Under the pieces are notes generated by a model. The model did no database searches, had not been told where the DNA came from, and worked only from the letters and a program-made list of their open reading frames with translations. A stretch of 64,000 bases of DNA. It comes from Streptomyces sp. DG2A-72 (GTDB lineage Bacteria > Actinomycetota > Actinomycetes > Streptomycetales > Streptomycetaceae). A program made the position numbers and the translations under genes. Positions 51,024 through 59,009 of the stretch are shown here, piece by piece. The stretch covers positions 4,302,001 through 4,366,000 of the forward strand of contig NZ_JASTLC010000001.1 of the NCBI RefSeq assembly GCF_030499575.1. Direction: 5' to 3'. Positions within the stretch are counted from its first letter, which is position 1; each line of letters starts with the position of its first letter.

Positions 51024-52535
51024 ATGTGCGAAGACGACCACGGCATCGGCAGACGCGCGCTGTTCGTGACGGGAGCCGCCGCCGCGCTTACGTTGGGAAG
51101 CGTGAGCTTCGCCTCGGCCGCGGACGGCCGGACCCAGGAGACGCAGACGGTACGCGGCACCCTGCCCACCGGATCGCCCGACTTCGTCTACCTGCCGCTC
51201 GAAGTCCCGTCCGGCGTACGGGAGATCAAGGTCGCGTACACCTACGACAGACCCTCCGTCCCGGCCGGCACCCCCGGCAACGCCCTCGACATCGGCATCT
51301 TCGACGAACGCGGCACCGAGCTGGGCGGCCGTGGCTTCCGGGGCTGGTCGGGCGGGGCGCGCACGGAGTTCTTCCTCCGCGCGGACGACGCCACGCCCGG
51401 CTACATCCCGGGCCCGATCCGCCCCGGCACGTGGCACATCGCGCTCGGCCCGTACACGGTGGCGCCGCAGGGTCTGCCGTACGAGATCACGATCACGCTG
51501 TCCTACGGCGAACCGGGCGCCGTCGTCGAGCCGGCGTACCCGCCCTCGCGGGCGAAGGGGCGGGGCCGGGCCTGGTACCGCGGGGACTGCCATCTGCACT
51601 CCTGGTACTCCGACGGCCGCCGCACCCCGGCTCAGATCGCGGCGCTCGCGCGGGCGGCGGGGCTGGACTTCATCAACACGTCGGAGCACAACACGCACTC
51701 GGCGCACGCGCATTGGGCCGAGGAGGCGGGCGACGACCTGCTGATCATGCTGGGCGAGGAGGTGACTACGCGGAACGGGCATCTCGTCGCCCTGGGGACG
51801 GACCCCGGCACCTTCGTCGACTGGCGCTACCGCGCCCGCGACAACCGGTTCGGCCGGTTCGCCCGGCAGATCCGCCGGGCGGGCGGTCTGGTGGTGCCCG
51901 CCCATCCGCATGCCACCTGCATCGGCTGCAACTGGAAGTTCGGGTTCGGTGAGGTGGACGCGGTGGAGGTGTGGAACGGGCCGTGGACGCCGGACGACGA
52001 GGTGGCGCTGGCGGACTGGGACGGGATGCTGGTGGCGTCCGTGCGGTCCGAGGGCCGGGGGTGGGTCCCGGCGATGGGGAACAGTGACGCGCACCGGGAT
52101 CCGGACGTGGTCGGGCACCCGCAGACCGTTGTCCTCGCCGACGAACTGAGCCGGGGGGCGATCCAGGAGGGCATCCGGGCGGGGCGGTCGTACGTCGCCG
52201 AGTCCCGGCATGTCTCGGTGGCCTTCAGCGCGTCGGGCGGGCGCGGTGAGCACGCGGGGATCGGCGAGCGGCTGGAGGTCGGCCGTGACACGCCGGTGAC
52301 TGTCCGCGTGGACGTCACCGGCGCGCCACGCTGCACGGTCCGGCTCGTCACCGACCAGGGGGTGCTGTTCACGAGCGCGCCGTTGCCGGTGTCGGGGGCG
52401 GGGAGTGTGGAGTGGCGGACCACGCCGTCGTATGCGGCCTATGTGCGGGTGGAGCTGCGGCACGAGACGGTGATCGGGCCGCTGCCGGGGGCGTTGGCGG
52501 CGTTCACGAACCCGGTCTTCCTGGGGCGGGGCTGA
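51024..52535 (+). CDS. CehA/McbA-family metallohydrolase with PHP domain
   Basis: A 503-residue exported hydrolase. A Tat-like signal (GRRALFVTGAAAALTLGSVSFASA) is followed by a beta-sandwich (about 40-165) and a PHP domain with RGDCHLHSWYSDGRRTP, FINTSEHNTHSAHAHW and VVPAHPHATCIGCNW, which provide His/Asp metal ligands. GNSDAHRDPD completes the site. A further beta domain ends the protein. The family includes carbaryl-hydrolysing CehA and carbamate hydrolases, but natural substrates are mostly unknown. Confidence 0.87.
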   Translation: MCEDDHGIGRRALFVTGAAAALTLGSVSFASAADGRTQETQTVRGTLPTGSPDFVYLPLEVPSGVREIKVAYTYDRPSVPAGTPGNALDIGIFDERGTELGGRGFRGWSGGARTEFFLRADDATPGYIPGPIRPGTWHIALGPYTVAPQGLPYEITITLSYGEPGAVVEPAYPPSRAKGRGRAWYRGDCHLHSWYSDGRRTPAQIAALARAAGLDFINTSEHNTHSAHAHWAEEAGDDLLIMLGEEVTTRNGHLVALGTDPGTFVDWRYRARDNRFGRFARQIRRAGGLVVPAHPHATCIGCNWKFGFGEVDAVEVWNGPWTPDDEVALADWDGMLVASVRSEGRGWVPAMGNSDAHRDPDVVGHPQTVVLADELSRGAIQEGIRAGRSYVAESRHVSVAFSASGGRGEHAGIGERLEVGRDTPVTVRVDVTGAPRCTVRLVTDQGVLFTSAPLPVSGAGSVEWRTTPSYAAYVRVELRHETVIGPLPGALAAFTNPVFLGRG

Positions 52536-52554
52536 GCGGGCCGGGCGAAGCCGG

Positions 52555-52635
52555 CTGCGGTTCGGCAGCGCCCCAAAGGGGCGCGGGGCTGTATCAATGT
52601 GCGGCTCCGCCGCGTGGGCGCGACCAGCCACGACG
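52555..52635 (+). repeat. Dispersed Streptomyces intergenic repeat, copy 4
   Basis: It begins CTGCGGTTCGGCAGCG, then GCGCCCC-AAA-GGGGCGC hairpin, GGGGCTGTATCAATGTGC, GGCTCCGCCGCGTGGGCGCG and ACCAGCCACGACG. Copies 1 to 3 and 5 share these blocks. It lies 20 bases after the CehA/McbA stop and probably helps terminate transcription. Confidence 0.78.
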
Positions 52636-52748
52636 GCGAGTCCATCGGCGTCGCGGCCGACGCCACCCCGGCCGTCCTCGGCTTCACCATGGCGAGCCAC
52701 ATCCTCGGCCGCGCGGTCCTGACCGCCACCGCCGAGACGCCCGCCTGA
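52636..52748 (+). pseudogene. Short coding-like remnant
   Basis: An open frame without a start reads GESIGVAADATPAVLGFTMA, then HILGRAVLTATAETPA and TGA at 52748. Codon use is like a normal gene. It follows directly on repeat copy 4. I do not recognise the parent gene. Confidence 0.3.
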
Positions 52749-52848
52749 CGCCCGGCATGTCCCGGCTCATCGAGCCCGTCGCGGAGGTCGGCCGTCCGAA
52801 GTGAGCCGCCCCCTTCACGGGCCGCCGCGGGTACCGAAGAATCGCCGT

Positions 52849-54285
52849 ATGTCCTCCCGAGACCCGGTCCGGGGCCGGTCCCGGCGGGAGGCCCTGGCGC
52901 TGACGGCCGCGGGGACGGTGCTGGCCGCCGGGTGCACCTCCGGTCGGTCACCGAGCCCCGGTCCCCGTCCCAGCGTCAGCCGCAGCAAGACGGCGGCCCG
53001 GCTCCCCCTGGTCCTGGCCGTCCATCCCACCCGGGCACCTGGACTCGCCGCCGACGCAGGGCTGGTGACGGACCTGCGGGACGGCGGGAGCGTGACCTGG
53101 GAGCAGCTCGGTGGGCAGGGCGGGCGGGCCCGGGTCGTCCGCGGGGCGCCCGGGTCCGACCGGGAGGCGGTGACGGCCGTACGAGACGACCCGGACGCCA
53201 TCGCCGTCGTACGGGCCGACGCGCTGGACCCGAGCGTGGCCGCGTTGCCGGTCGGCGGCCGGGACCCGGTGACGGAGCCGGGCCGCTATCCGGTGACCGT
53301 GGCCTCGGAGAAAGGGCCGGACACGGTCGTCGCCACGCTCTGGACCGGCGACATCATGCTCGGCAGGCGGGTCGGTGAGGGGATCGCGCGGGCCGGGGAT
53401 CCCGGAATGCCGTTCGCGCGGACGCGGCGACGGCTGGCGGCGGCAGATCTGACCGTCGGGAATCTGGAGTGCACCCTGTCCCGCGCCGGGGAGCCGACCC
53501 AGGGCGGCGACTCCTTCGCCGCCGACCCCGCCGTGCTCGCGGGCCTGCGCAGGGCGGGCTTCGACGTTCTCACCCTCGCCAACAACCACCTCGGCGACTT
53601 CGGCCCGGAGGCACTGCGGCGGACGGTGCGGGCGGTGCGCGAGGGGGGCTTCGCGGCGACCGGGGCGGGCGAGAACCTGGCCGCCGCCCGGGAACCGGCG
53701 ATCGTACGGGCGCGGGGCGTGCGCTTCGGGATCCTCGCCTTCAACGCGATCGGCGAGACACCGGCGGCGGGCCAGGCGACGCCGGGTGCGGTGCGGGTTC
53801 GGATGGACCCACGGACGGGCCCGCTGAACACGTCCGACCTGGCGGCGTTGGAGGCCTCGGTGCGTGACCTGCGCGGGCAGGTGGACGTCGTGGTCGTCTG
53901 CCCGCACTGGGGGCAGCAGTACACGCACCGCCCCGGCGAGGACCAGCACACCGTCGCCCGGCGGCTCGTCGACGCGGGCGCGGACGCGGTGGTCGGCTCG
54001 CATCCCCACTGGGTGCAGGGCATGGAGCTGTATCGGGACCGGCTCGTCGCGCACTCGCTCGGCAACTTCGTCTTCGACATGGACTTCTCCCGCCAGGTCC
54101 GGCAGGGCGTGGTGCTGGAGCTGGTGTTCTGGGGAGCGCGGGCGATGGCGGCGAGGCTGCTGCCGGTGCGGATCGGGGAGGGGCATGTGCCGTATTTCCT
54201 GGGGGCCGGGAGCGGGGAGGCGCGCGAGATCCTGGCGGATGTGTGGCGGACGAGCGCAGAGCCGTACTCAGCGGGCGTTGTGTGA
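52849..54285 (+). CDS. CapA-family (poly-gamma-glutamate synthesis-like) lipoprotein
   Basis: A 478-residue protein. The N terminus has a twin-Arg/lipobox signal (RSRREALALTAAGTVLAAGCTSG). A middle part of about 130 residues precedes a CapA metallophosphatase-like domain with TLWTGDIMLGRRV, TVGNLECTLS, TLANNHLGDFG, VVCPHWGQQYTHRP and VVGSHPHWVQGMEL. These carry the Asp/Asn/His metal-site residues of the family. CapA is part of PGA capsule synthesis in Bacillus, but isolated actinobacterial homologues have unknown roles. ATG 52849 is chosen; GTG 52801 is possible. It overlaps the convergent NmrA gene by 18 bases. Confidence 0.83.
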   Translation: MSSRDPVRGRSRREALALTAAGTVLAAGCTSGRSPSPGPRPSVSRSKTAARLPLVLAVHPTRAPGLAADAGLVTDLRDGGSVTWEQLGGQGGRARVVRGAPGSDREAVTAVRDDPDAIAVVRADALDPSVAALPVGGRDPVTEPGRYPVTVASEKGPDTVVATLWTGDIMLGRRVGEGIARAGDPGMPFARTRRRLAAADLTVGNLECTLSRAGEPTQGGDSFAADPAVLAGLRRAGFDVLTLANNHLGDFGPEALRRTVRAVREGGFAATGAGENLAAAREPAIVRARGVRFGILAFNAIGETPAAGQATPGAVRVRMDPRTGPLNTSDLAALEASVRDLRGQVDVVVVCPHWGQQYTHRPGEDQHTVARRLVDAGADAVVGSHPHWVQGMELYRDRLVAHSLGNFVFDMDFSRQVRQGVVLELVFWGARAMAARLLPVRIGEGHVPYFLGAGSGEAREILADVWRTSAEPYSAGVV

Positions 54286-55137
54286 GTGCGGGGCCGTGAA
54301 GGCGTCGGCGTGCTCCGTGGCCCACTGGCCGAAGGTGCGGGCCGGGCGGCCGGTGACCTTCTCGACGGTGTCGACGACCGTGCGGCCCACCTCCGGGGTG
54401 TTCCCGTACGCCTCGAGCAGGAAGCCGATGACGTCCTCCGGGTGGCCCGCCGCCCGCCACTGGGCGACTGCCTCCTCCTCGGTCAGCTCGACCAGGGCGA
54501 TCTCCCGGCCACAGGCCGCAGCAAGCTTCGCCACCTTGTCGCCGACGGTCAGCAGTTCGGGGCCGGTGATCACGTACTCCTGGCCCCCGTGCCCCTCCTC
54601 GGTGAGCGCGACCGCGGCGACGGCGCCGATGTCGCCCTCGTGCACCATGGCGCTCAGCCGGGAGACGAACGGCTCGCGTACCACGCCCGAGGCCATGATC
54701 CCGTCCGCCCACTCCAGGGCGTTGGCCATGAACTCGACCGGCATCAGCACGGTCCAGTCCACACCGTCGTCGGCGCGCACGGCGTCCTCCAGCAGCGACG
54801 GCCCGCCGCCGTGCAGCACCGTGACCCGGCGTACTCCGGCCGCGCGGGCCAGCTCCAGGATCCGCGGGCCGGTCTCCAACGGAGCGAAGTAGGGCCCGCC
54901 GAAGGTGATCAGGTGCAGGCCGGTGACGCCCGACAGAGCCGGGATCAGGCTGTCGGGTTCGGTCAGGTCGCCCTGAACGACCTCGACACCGGCCGGGAAG
55001 GCGGCCCTGGCCGGGTCCCGGGTGAGGGCGCGGACCGCGTGGCCGCGGGCGAGCAGTTCGGCGACGACCTGGCGGCCGACGGTTCCCGTGGCGCCGGTGA
55101 CAAGGATCTTCTGCGTCTGTGTGCTGTTCTGCGTCAT
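54268..55137 (-). CDS. NmrA-like NAD(P)-binding reductase
   Basis: A 289-residue atypical short-chain reductase. The glycine motif is KILVTGATGTVGRQVVAELLARGHAV at the N terminus, followed by VEVVQGDLTEPDSLIPAL. There is no classic Tyr-x3-Lys pair in the expected place, fitting the NmrA/QOR2 group of quinone reductases or sensors. ATG 55137 starts after GGTCG; an upstream GTG adds 14 residues. Inverted repeats at 55150-55186 lie in its promoter. Confidence 0.85.
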   Translation of the reverse strand: MTQNSTQTQKILVTGATGTVGRQVVAELLARGHAVRALTRDPARAAFPAGVEVVQGDLTEPDSLIPALSGVTGLHLITFGGPYFAPLETGPRILELARAAGVRRVTVLHGGGPSLLEDAVRADDGVDWTVLMPVEFMANALEWADGIMASGVVREPFVSRLSAMVHEGDIGAVAAVALTEEGHGGQEYVITGPELLTVGDKVAKLAAACGREIALVELTEEEAVAQWRAAGHPEDVIGFLLEAYGNTPEVGRTVVDTVEKVTGRPARTFGQWATEHADAFTAPHSHNAR

Positions 55138-55149
55138 GGAACGACCGTA

Positions 55150-55186
55150 GGAAGCCTTGCGGTCAACTTGCGTCCGCAAGGCTTCC
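55150..55186. promoter_or_regulatory. Inverted repeats in the NmrA gene promoter
   Basis: GGAAGCCTTGCGG (55150-55162) pairs with CCGCAAGGCTTCC (55174-55186), a perfect 13-bp inverted repeat. Nested in it is CTTGCG-TC-CGCAAG, and a further CTTGCG lies at 55157-55162. The repeats start 13 bases upstream of the ATG. An HxlR- or TetR-type operator is likely; a hairpin in the mRNA leader is the alternative. Confidence 0.6.
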
Positions 55187-55189
55187 CTG

Positions 55190-55345
55190 CCAGAGGTGAC
55201 CAGAGATCGCTACAGGGCGCGGGCTGTCTCCCCGCTGCAAGAGCCCGTAGACCGTCTGCCACGGACCGTACTCCGCAGGCAGATCCCGCCACGGAGCACC
55301 GCTTCTCGCACGCCGGCGGATCCCGTCGGTCACCGCCTCCGACAT
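55190..55345 (-). pseudogene. IS5-family transposase fragment (DUF4096)
   Basis: The minus-strand frame SEAVTDGIRRRARSGAPWRDLPAEYGPWQTVYGLLQRG is the N-terminal DUF4096 domain of IS5-type transposases (normally VDGIRWRVRTGAPWRDLPPEYG). It is about 45 codons long, then loses similarity. The DDE catalytic domain is absent. No terminal repeats are visible. Confidence 0.8.
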
Positions 55346-55381
55346 ACCGACGGCCTGCCCAACGCCGCGAGGCAGCGCCGC

Positions 55382-56233
55382 TCACGTCCCCGACGGCCGT
55401 GGCTGCTCCGGCGGAACCGAGCTCTCGGCAACCGCCATCCACTGGTCCAGGTCGGTCTGGGTGAACTCTGCCCACGGTGGGATTCCGGGGAGCTGGCGGA
55501 GGAGGTCGTAGGCCTCGGGGATCTGGGCTCCGCGGAGGACCGGGCAGTGGCAGCCGGCGATGACCTCGGCGTCCAGGTGCTGGAAGTCGGTGACGACCGT
55601 CCCGAACTTCTGGGTGTCCAGCAGGGCGACCCAGGGGGAGACCAGCCTTCCGCCGAAGAACTGGCCGTCGCGGAATTCGTCTGGCGACAGCGCCGCCGTT
55701 TCGGGCACAGGGGTCGGCACGTTCATGGCGAAGGTGTCCACGGCCCACAGGACGTTGGCCTTCGGGTCGAAGAGGGCGCGGGTTGTGGGGTTGTCGTACA
55801 GGGGCGGTCGCTTGGCGACCAGGGTGCGATCGCCCACGTCGATCGTGTCGCCGTCGGTCATGAAGCGGCACCGGTTGATGGGAGTCTCCCACTCCTCGGC
55901 CATGCGGCCGATGGAGAACCATGTCGTCAGCAGGGTCGCGTTCGGGCATTCCGCGAGGACCGCCAGGAGGTTGCCGGCGTGGTCGCGGTCGTCGTGGGTG
56001 AGGAAGATCCACCGTACGTCCAGGGGATCCACGACGGACCAGGCTGCCTCCAGCCACTGGGAGCGCACCGCGGGCGCCCCGGTGTCCACGAGGACCGGTT
56101 CGGTTCCCCGGATCACCATCGAGTTCATCGGGAAGTGGCCGACCGGCGGGGCCTCGAGGGCCCACGGGATGACGAACGTCTCCTCGGCGATCTTGTACGG
56201 CTGCAGAAGGCTGAAACTCTCGATGGTTGTCAT
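55382..56233 (-). CDS. Metallo-beta-lactamase fold hydrolase
   Basis: A 283-residue MBL-fold protein. The metal motif is LTHDDRDHAGN (His-x-Asp-x-Asp-His), resembling the diiron site of flavodiiron-type proteins more than the HxHxDH of true beta-lactamases. Further ligands are GCHCPVLRG (His) and AVDTFAMNVP (Asp). The start MTTIESFSLLQPYKIAEETFVIP and PMNSMVIRGTEPVLVDTG are typical. No flavodoxin domain is attached. A possible role in oxygen or NO chemistry is inference only. Confidence 0.82.
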   Translation of the reverse strand: MTTIESFSLLQPYKIAEETFVIPWALEAPPVGHFPMNSMVIRGTEPVLVDTGAPAVRSQWLEAAWSVVDPLDVRWIFLTHDDRDHAGNLLAVLAECPNATLLTTWFSIGRMAEEWETPINRCRFMTDGDTIDVGDRTLVAKRPPLYDNPTTRALFDPKANVLWAVDTFAMNVPTPVPETAALSPDEFRDGQFFGGRLVSPWVALLDTQKFGTVVTDFQHLDAEVIAGCHCPVLRGAQIPEAYDLLRQLPGIPPWAEFTQTDLDQWMAVAESSVPPEQPRPSGT

Positions 56234-56315
56234 CGCTGCTCTCCTTAGGACGGAGTCGCCGCAGCGTCCATGAATCCAGTGCAGCCCCGTGCCGGGCTGT
56301 CGTCAAACGCAGAAC

Positions 56316-57323
56316 TCAGCTGTCGCTGTCGAAGGCGATGTGCAGATGATCCCGGTGCACCCGGTCGGAGAAGAACCCTCCGCCCCCGAGCAGCCGCGGC
56401 CCGCCGATGTTGTACGCCCCGGCCCGCGCCGCCGCCCGCATGAACCCGTCGATGAGCGAGTCGGGAGTCTCCGGGTCGATCACCGTCTTCCCGTCGACCG
56501 CCCACACGTCGAACGCACGCATCCGCGTGTGATCGCTGAGCCGGTTCGTCCCGAAGACGTTCCGCGGGTGCCCGGTGTGCACGACGCTCACATCGATCTC
56601 GTACGTCTCCGCGAGCGCGAGCAGCGCGCGCAGCGCCCTGGGCCGCAGCTGACCGGCCCGTACGTCGGCGTCGGCCGCGGGCGGGAGGTGGATGCGGTCA
56701 TGGCCGACGACCTGCTCGATCAGCGCGCCGGGCCGGGCGAGGGGCGGCGCGGGACGGGACGGATACAAGGCGCCGACCTGCCACCCTCCGGGCGACCGCC
56801 CCAGCCGTACGTCGACGGTGGCGCCCCCGGCCCGGACCGTGCCGTCGTCCGCACGCCCCCACTGACGCATCGCGACGAGAACACTGGCCCGGGTGGCGAG
56901 CAGCCCGCCGTACTGCGCGGCGATGACACGGGCGGTGGCCTCGGAACCGGCGTCGAGGAGGGGCCCGGCCTGTTCCACGAGCCCAGGAGCGGAAGCGGAG
57001 GGCACACCCTGCGCCTTCGCCCTCCGCCTCGCGGACCCGGTTCCGTCCTGCCCACGGGGCCAGGTACCGAGGGCTTCGAGAAGCCGTACGGCGTTCCGCT
57101 TGGCCTGGGGTTCGACCTCGGTGCGGACGAGGGGCCAGGGGGAGGCGGAGGGGAGCGGGGTTTCGGTCGGCGTCGGCGTCGGAGGCACCGAGGCCGGCGT
57201 CCGGGAAGGCGTGCCCGAGGGGCCGGGCTTCTCGCCGGCCTCCTCCTCAGAGGTACATCCGACGAGCCCCAGCCCGGCAGCGGCGGCGGCCAGGAGGAGG
57301 GTCCGCCTCGCGGGTTCGGTCAC
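56316..57323 (-). CDS. Lipoprotein with M15-like peptidase domain
   Basis: A 335-residue lipoprotein. A signal peptide with lipobox Cys near residue 23 (LGLVGCTSE) is followed by a Pro/Thr/Ser-rich linker (about 30-65). The C-terminal domain has VVHTGHPRNVFGTNRLSDHTRMRAFDVWAVDG and a final FFSDRVHRDHLHIAF. The SDHTRMRAFD and RDHLHIAF elements correspond to the His/Asp and HxH zinc ligands of M15-type (VanY/DacA-like) murein peptidases. It is expected on the outer face of the membrane. Confidence 0.78.
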   Translation of the reverse strand: MTEPARRTLLLAAAAAGLGLVGCTSEEEAGEKPGPSGTPSRTPASVPPTPTPTETPLPSASPWPLVRTEVEPQAKRNAVRLLEALGTWPRGQDGTGSARRRAKAQGVPSASAPGLVEQAGPLLDAGSEATARVIAAQYGGLLATRASVLVAMRQWGRADDGTVRAGGATVDVRLGRSPGGWQVGALYPSRPAPPLARPGALIEQVVGHDRIHLPPAADADVRAGQLRPRALRALLALAETYEIDVSVVHTGHPRNVFGTNRLSDHTRMRAFDVWAVDGKTVIDPETPDSLIDGFMRAAARAGAYNIGGPRLLGGGGFFSDRVHRDHLHIAFDSDS

Positions 57324-57371
57324 TTCATCAGGGTGCCGGTGAGGGCAGAGGGGGTGTCAAGACGGGACGAC

Positions 57372-57443
57372 TCAGTCCAGCACCTGGGGATCGCGGAAGT
57401 AGTAGACGACGGTCACACCCATACCGGGTGTGTGCGTGTACAC
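57372..57443 (-). CDS. Tiny 23-codon frame after the DUF6247-like gene
   Basis: GTG 57443 opens YTHTPGMGVTVVYYFRDPQ and ends VLD with TGA at 57372. It has codon use like a gene but no ribosome site and no family I recognise. It could be the tail of a former toxin partner of the gene at 57447-57746. Included with low confidence. Confidence 0.2.
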   Translation of the reverse strand: MYTHTPGMGVTVVYYFRDPQVLD

Positions 57444-57446
57444 GAT

Positions 57447-57746
57447 TCAAGTACCGGTTCCTCCGGTCCGCGCGTCTTCGAGAGCCGCCATGATCTCGGG
57501 CGAGTTCCTGATCAGCACCCTGTGGCGGTAGGCCCGGACCACGGCCGCGGCGCCTGCGAAGTCATTCGTCGGAGAGGCTCCTATGGCGGCGGCCAACTCC
57601 TCCTCGAACCGCTCCCGGTCTCCAGGAAAGCCATAACGGCTGAGCGCACTGCGCAGGTCGTCCACCGTCCGGATGTCCGGGAGGGGCATCTCTCCCCAGC
57701 CGTGCTCGGGCTGTGCGCTCATGATCTGCTCCTGATGAACGGGCAT
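57447..57746 (-). CDS. DUF6247-like small protein
   Basis: A 99-residue acidic protein: MPVHQEQIMSAQPEHGWGEM, then RTVDDLRSALSRYGFPGDRERFEEELAAAIGAS and VVRAYRHRVLIRNSPEIMAALED. The pattern resembles DUF6247, small actinobacterial proteins often found as a possible antitoxin-like partner. ATG 57746 has GGGAGGTGGAG just upstream, so it is preferred over longer frames. The family call is tentative. Confidence 0.55.
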   Translation of the reverse strand: MPVHQEQIMSAQPEHGWGEMPLPDIRTVDDLRSALSRYGFPGDRERFEEELAAAIGASPTNDFAGAAAVVRAYRHRVLIRNSPEIMAALEDARTGGTGT

Positions 57747-58063
57747 GGCTCCACCTCCCAGCATGGTCCTGCTCACCACGCCCCCGTCCCGACTCCGTAC
57801 TCGGCCCACAGCAGCTTGCCGCCTCTTCGGCGTCGGCGCGTTCCCCGGATCGGGCCAGTCCGTCAACTACCTGCACAGCCCGGTACCGCAGCTCGACACC
57901 GCACCACTCGACCAGTTCCACCACCACTGAGGTTGATGTAGTCGATGCGCGCACTGGGGCATGGACCGGCGGCAGCGTAAGGCTTCCCCTGCACCCTGCC
58001 GCCCGTCTCCTGAGGGCAATGATGGAGTCCCTTCGCCGACCCGACACAGGAGACCCGGAAACA
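57747..58063. other. Gap between small protein and nitroreductase genes
   Basis: No intact gene is visible in these 317 bases. On the minus strand (about 57770-57900) short pieces in different frames are gene-like, such as GGKLLWAEYGV, which suggests the 3' end of a lost gene. The last 60 bases serve the nitroreductase gene; AGGAG lies 12 bases before its ATG. Confidence 0.4.
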
Positions 58064-58456
58064 ATGCCCCGTCACTCCGAACGCAAATACCGGGCCGTCA
58101 CCGCGGTCCAGCGTCACCTCAACCGCGTCATGCGCCGCCTGCCCACCCACACGCTCCTGGAGACAACCGGCCGCACCTCCGGCCTCCCCCGCCGCACCCC
58201 CATCGGCGGCCGCCGCGTCGGCGACTCCTTCTGGCTGGTCTCGGAGTTCGGGGAGCGGTCGCAGTACGTCCGCAACATCAAGGCGAACCCGAGGGTGCGG
58301 GTCCGGATCCGGGGCCGCTGGCACGACGGCACCGCGCATCTCCTGCCGGACGACGACGCGGTGGCCCGGCTGCGGAGCCTGCCCCGGATGAACAGTGCGG
58401 CGGTACGGGTGGTGGGGGCGGAGTTGCTTACGGTGCGGGTGGATCTGGAGGAGTGA
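58064..58456 (+). CDS. Deazaflavin (F420)-dependent nitroreductase family protein
   Basis: A 130-residue split-beta-barrel protein of the Ddn/FDR-A type, which uses F420H2 to reduce quinones or nitro compounds. Typical parts are LLETTGRTSGLPRRTPIGG, SFWLVSEFGERSQYVRNIKANPRVRVRIRGRWHDGTAHLL. ATG 58064 is chosen; ATG at 58022 is an alternative. fbiC in the window provides the cofactor pathway. It overlaps the convergent gene by 29 bases. Confidence 0.83.
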   Translation: MPRHSERKYRAVTAVQRHLNRVMRRLPTHTLLETTGRTSGLPRRTPIGGRRVGDSFWLVSEFGERSQYVRNIKANPRVRVRIRGRWHDGTAHLLPDDDAVARLRSLPRMNSAAVRVVGAELLTVRVDLEE

Positions 58457-58946
58457 GGGGCCTCGCCGGACGCCGGCCCTCCGCCGTCGGACGGACGCCC
58501 ATGTCCGCCCGCATCGCCTCGCGGGCACGGACCAGCGCGTTCTTCGCCGGGTTGGTGTACACCTGGCAGCTTTCCTCCGTGGTGCAGCTACCGTCGCCGA
58601 CCTTGGTCCGGAACGTGCGCACGAGACGGAAGTACTCAAGCGCCGGCTCCAGTACCTCTTTGGGGGCGAAGAGCTCCAGCTGATACCGGAGTCGGTAGCA
58701 GTGCATGAACACCCGCCGACTCTCCTGAAAGCGCCTCGTGCCGACGGTCGAGGTGTCCACGGAAAGGATCACCAACTCGTTGCGGGCCTGGGTCAGCTCA
58801 GCAAGGTAGGCCGCATAGAGGTCGCGTCGCGTGTTGCGCCACTCGGCCGCGACGTCACGGTGGTCCTTGCGCGCCTCCACCCACAGCGCAGTCATCAACG
58901 CGATGGCTGCTCCGACGAGCGTCGCCACAAGTGTCGTCCACTCCAT
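58428..58946 (-). CDS. Membrane-anchored helical protein, unrecognised
   Basis: A 172-residue protein with an N-terminal membrane helix (EWTTLVATLVGAAIALMTALWVEA) and a long helical cytoplasmic part (KDHRDVAAEWRNTRRDLYAAYLAELTQARNELVIL, FAPKEVLEPALEYFRLVRTF). ATG 58946 begins at the membrane segment. A Pro/Arg-rich tail ends it. Similar small proteins are common in Streptomyces; no function is known to me. Confidence 0.65.
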   Translation of the reverse strand: MEWTTLVATLVGAAIALMTALWVEARKDHRDVAAEWRNTRRDLYAAYLAELTQARNELVILSVDTSTVGTRRFQESRRVFMHCYRLRYQLELFAPKEVLEPALEYFRLVRTFRTKVGDGSCTTEESCQVYTNPAKNALVRAREAMRADMGVRPTAEGRRPARPLTPPDPPAP

Positions 58947-59009
58947 CGCCCCACGATAGGAGGAAACGACATGGCATGCACACGGCACGAAAATGTCTAC
59001 GCCCGATCC

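Noticed and set aside
57770..57935. HATPase-like C-terminal remnant (GGKLLWAEYGV)
   Set aside because: The match is only about 11 residues and frames break on both sides, so it is mentioned only as part of the gap.
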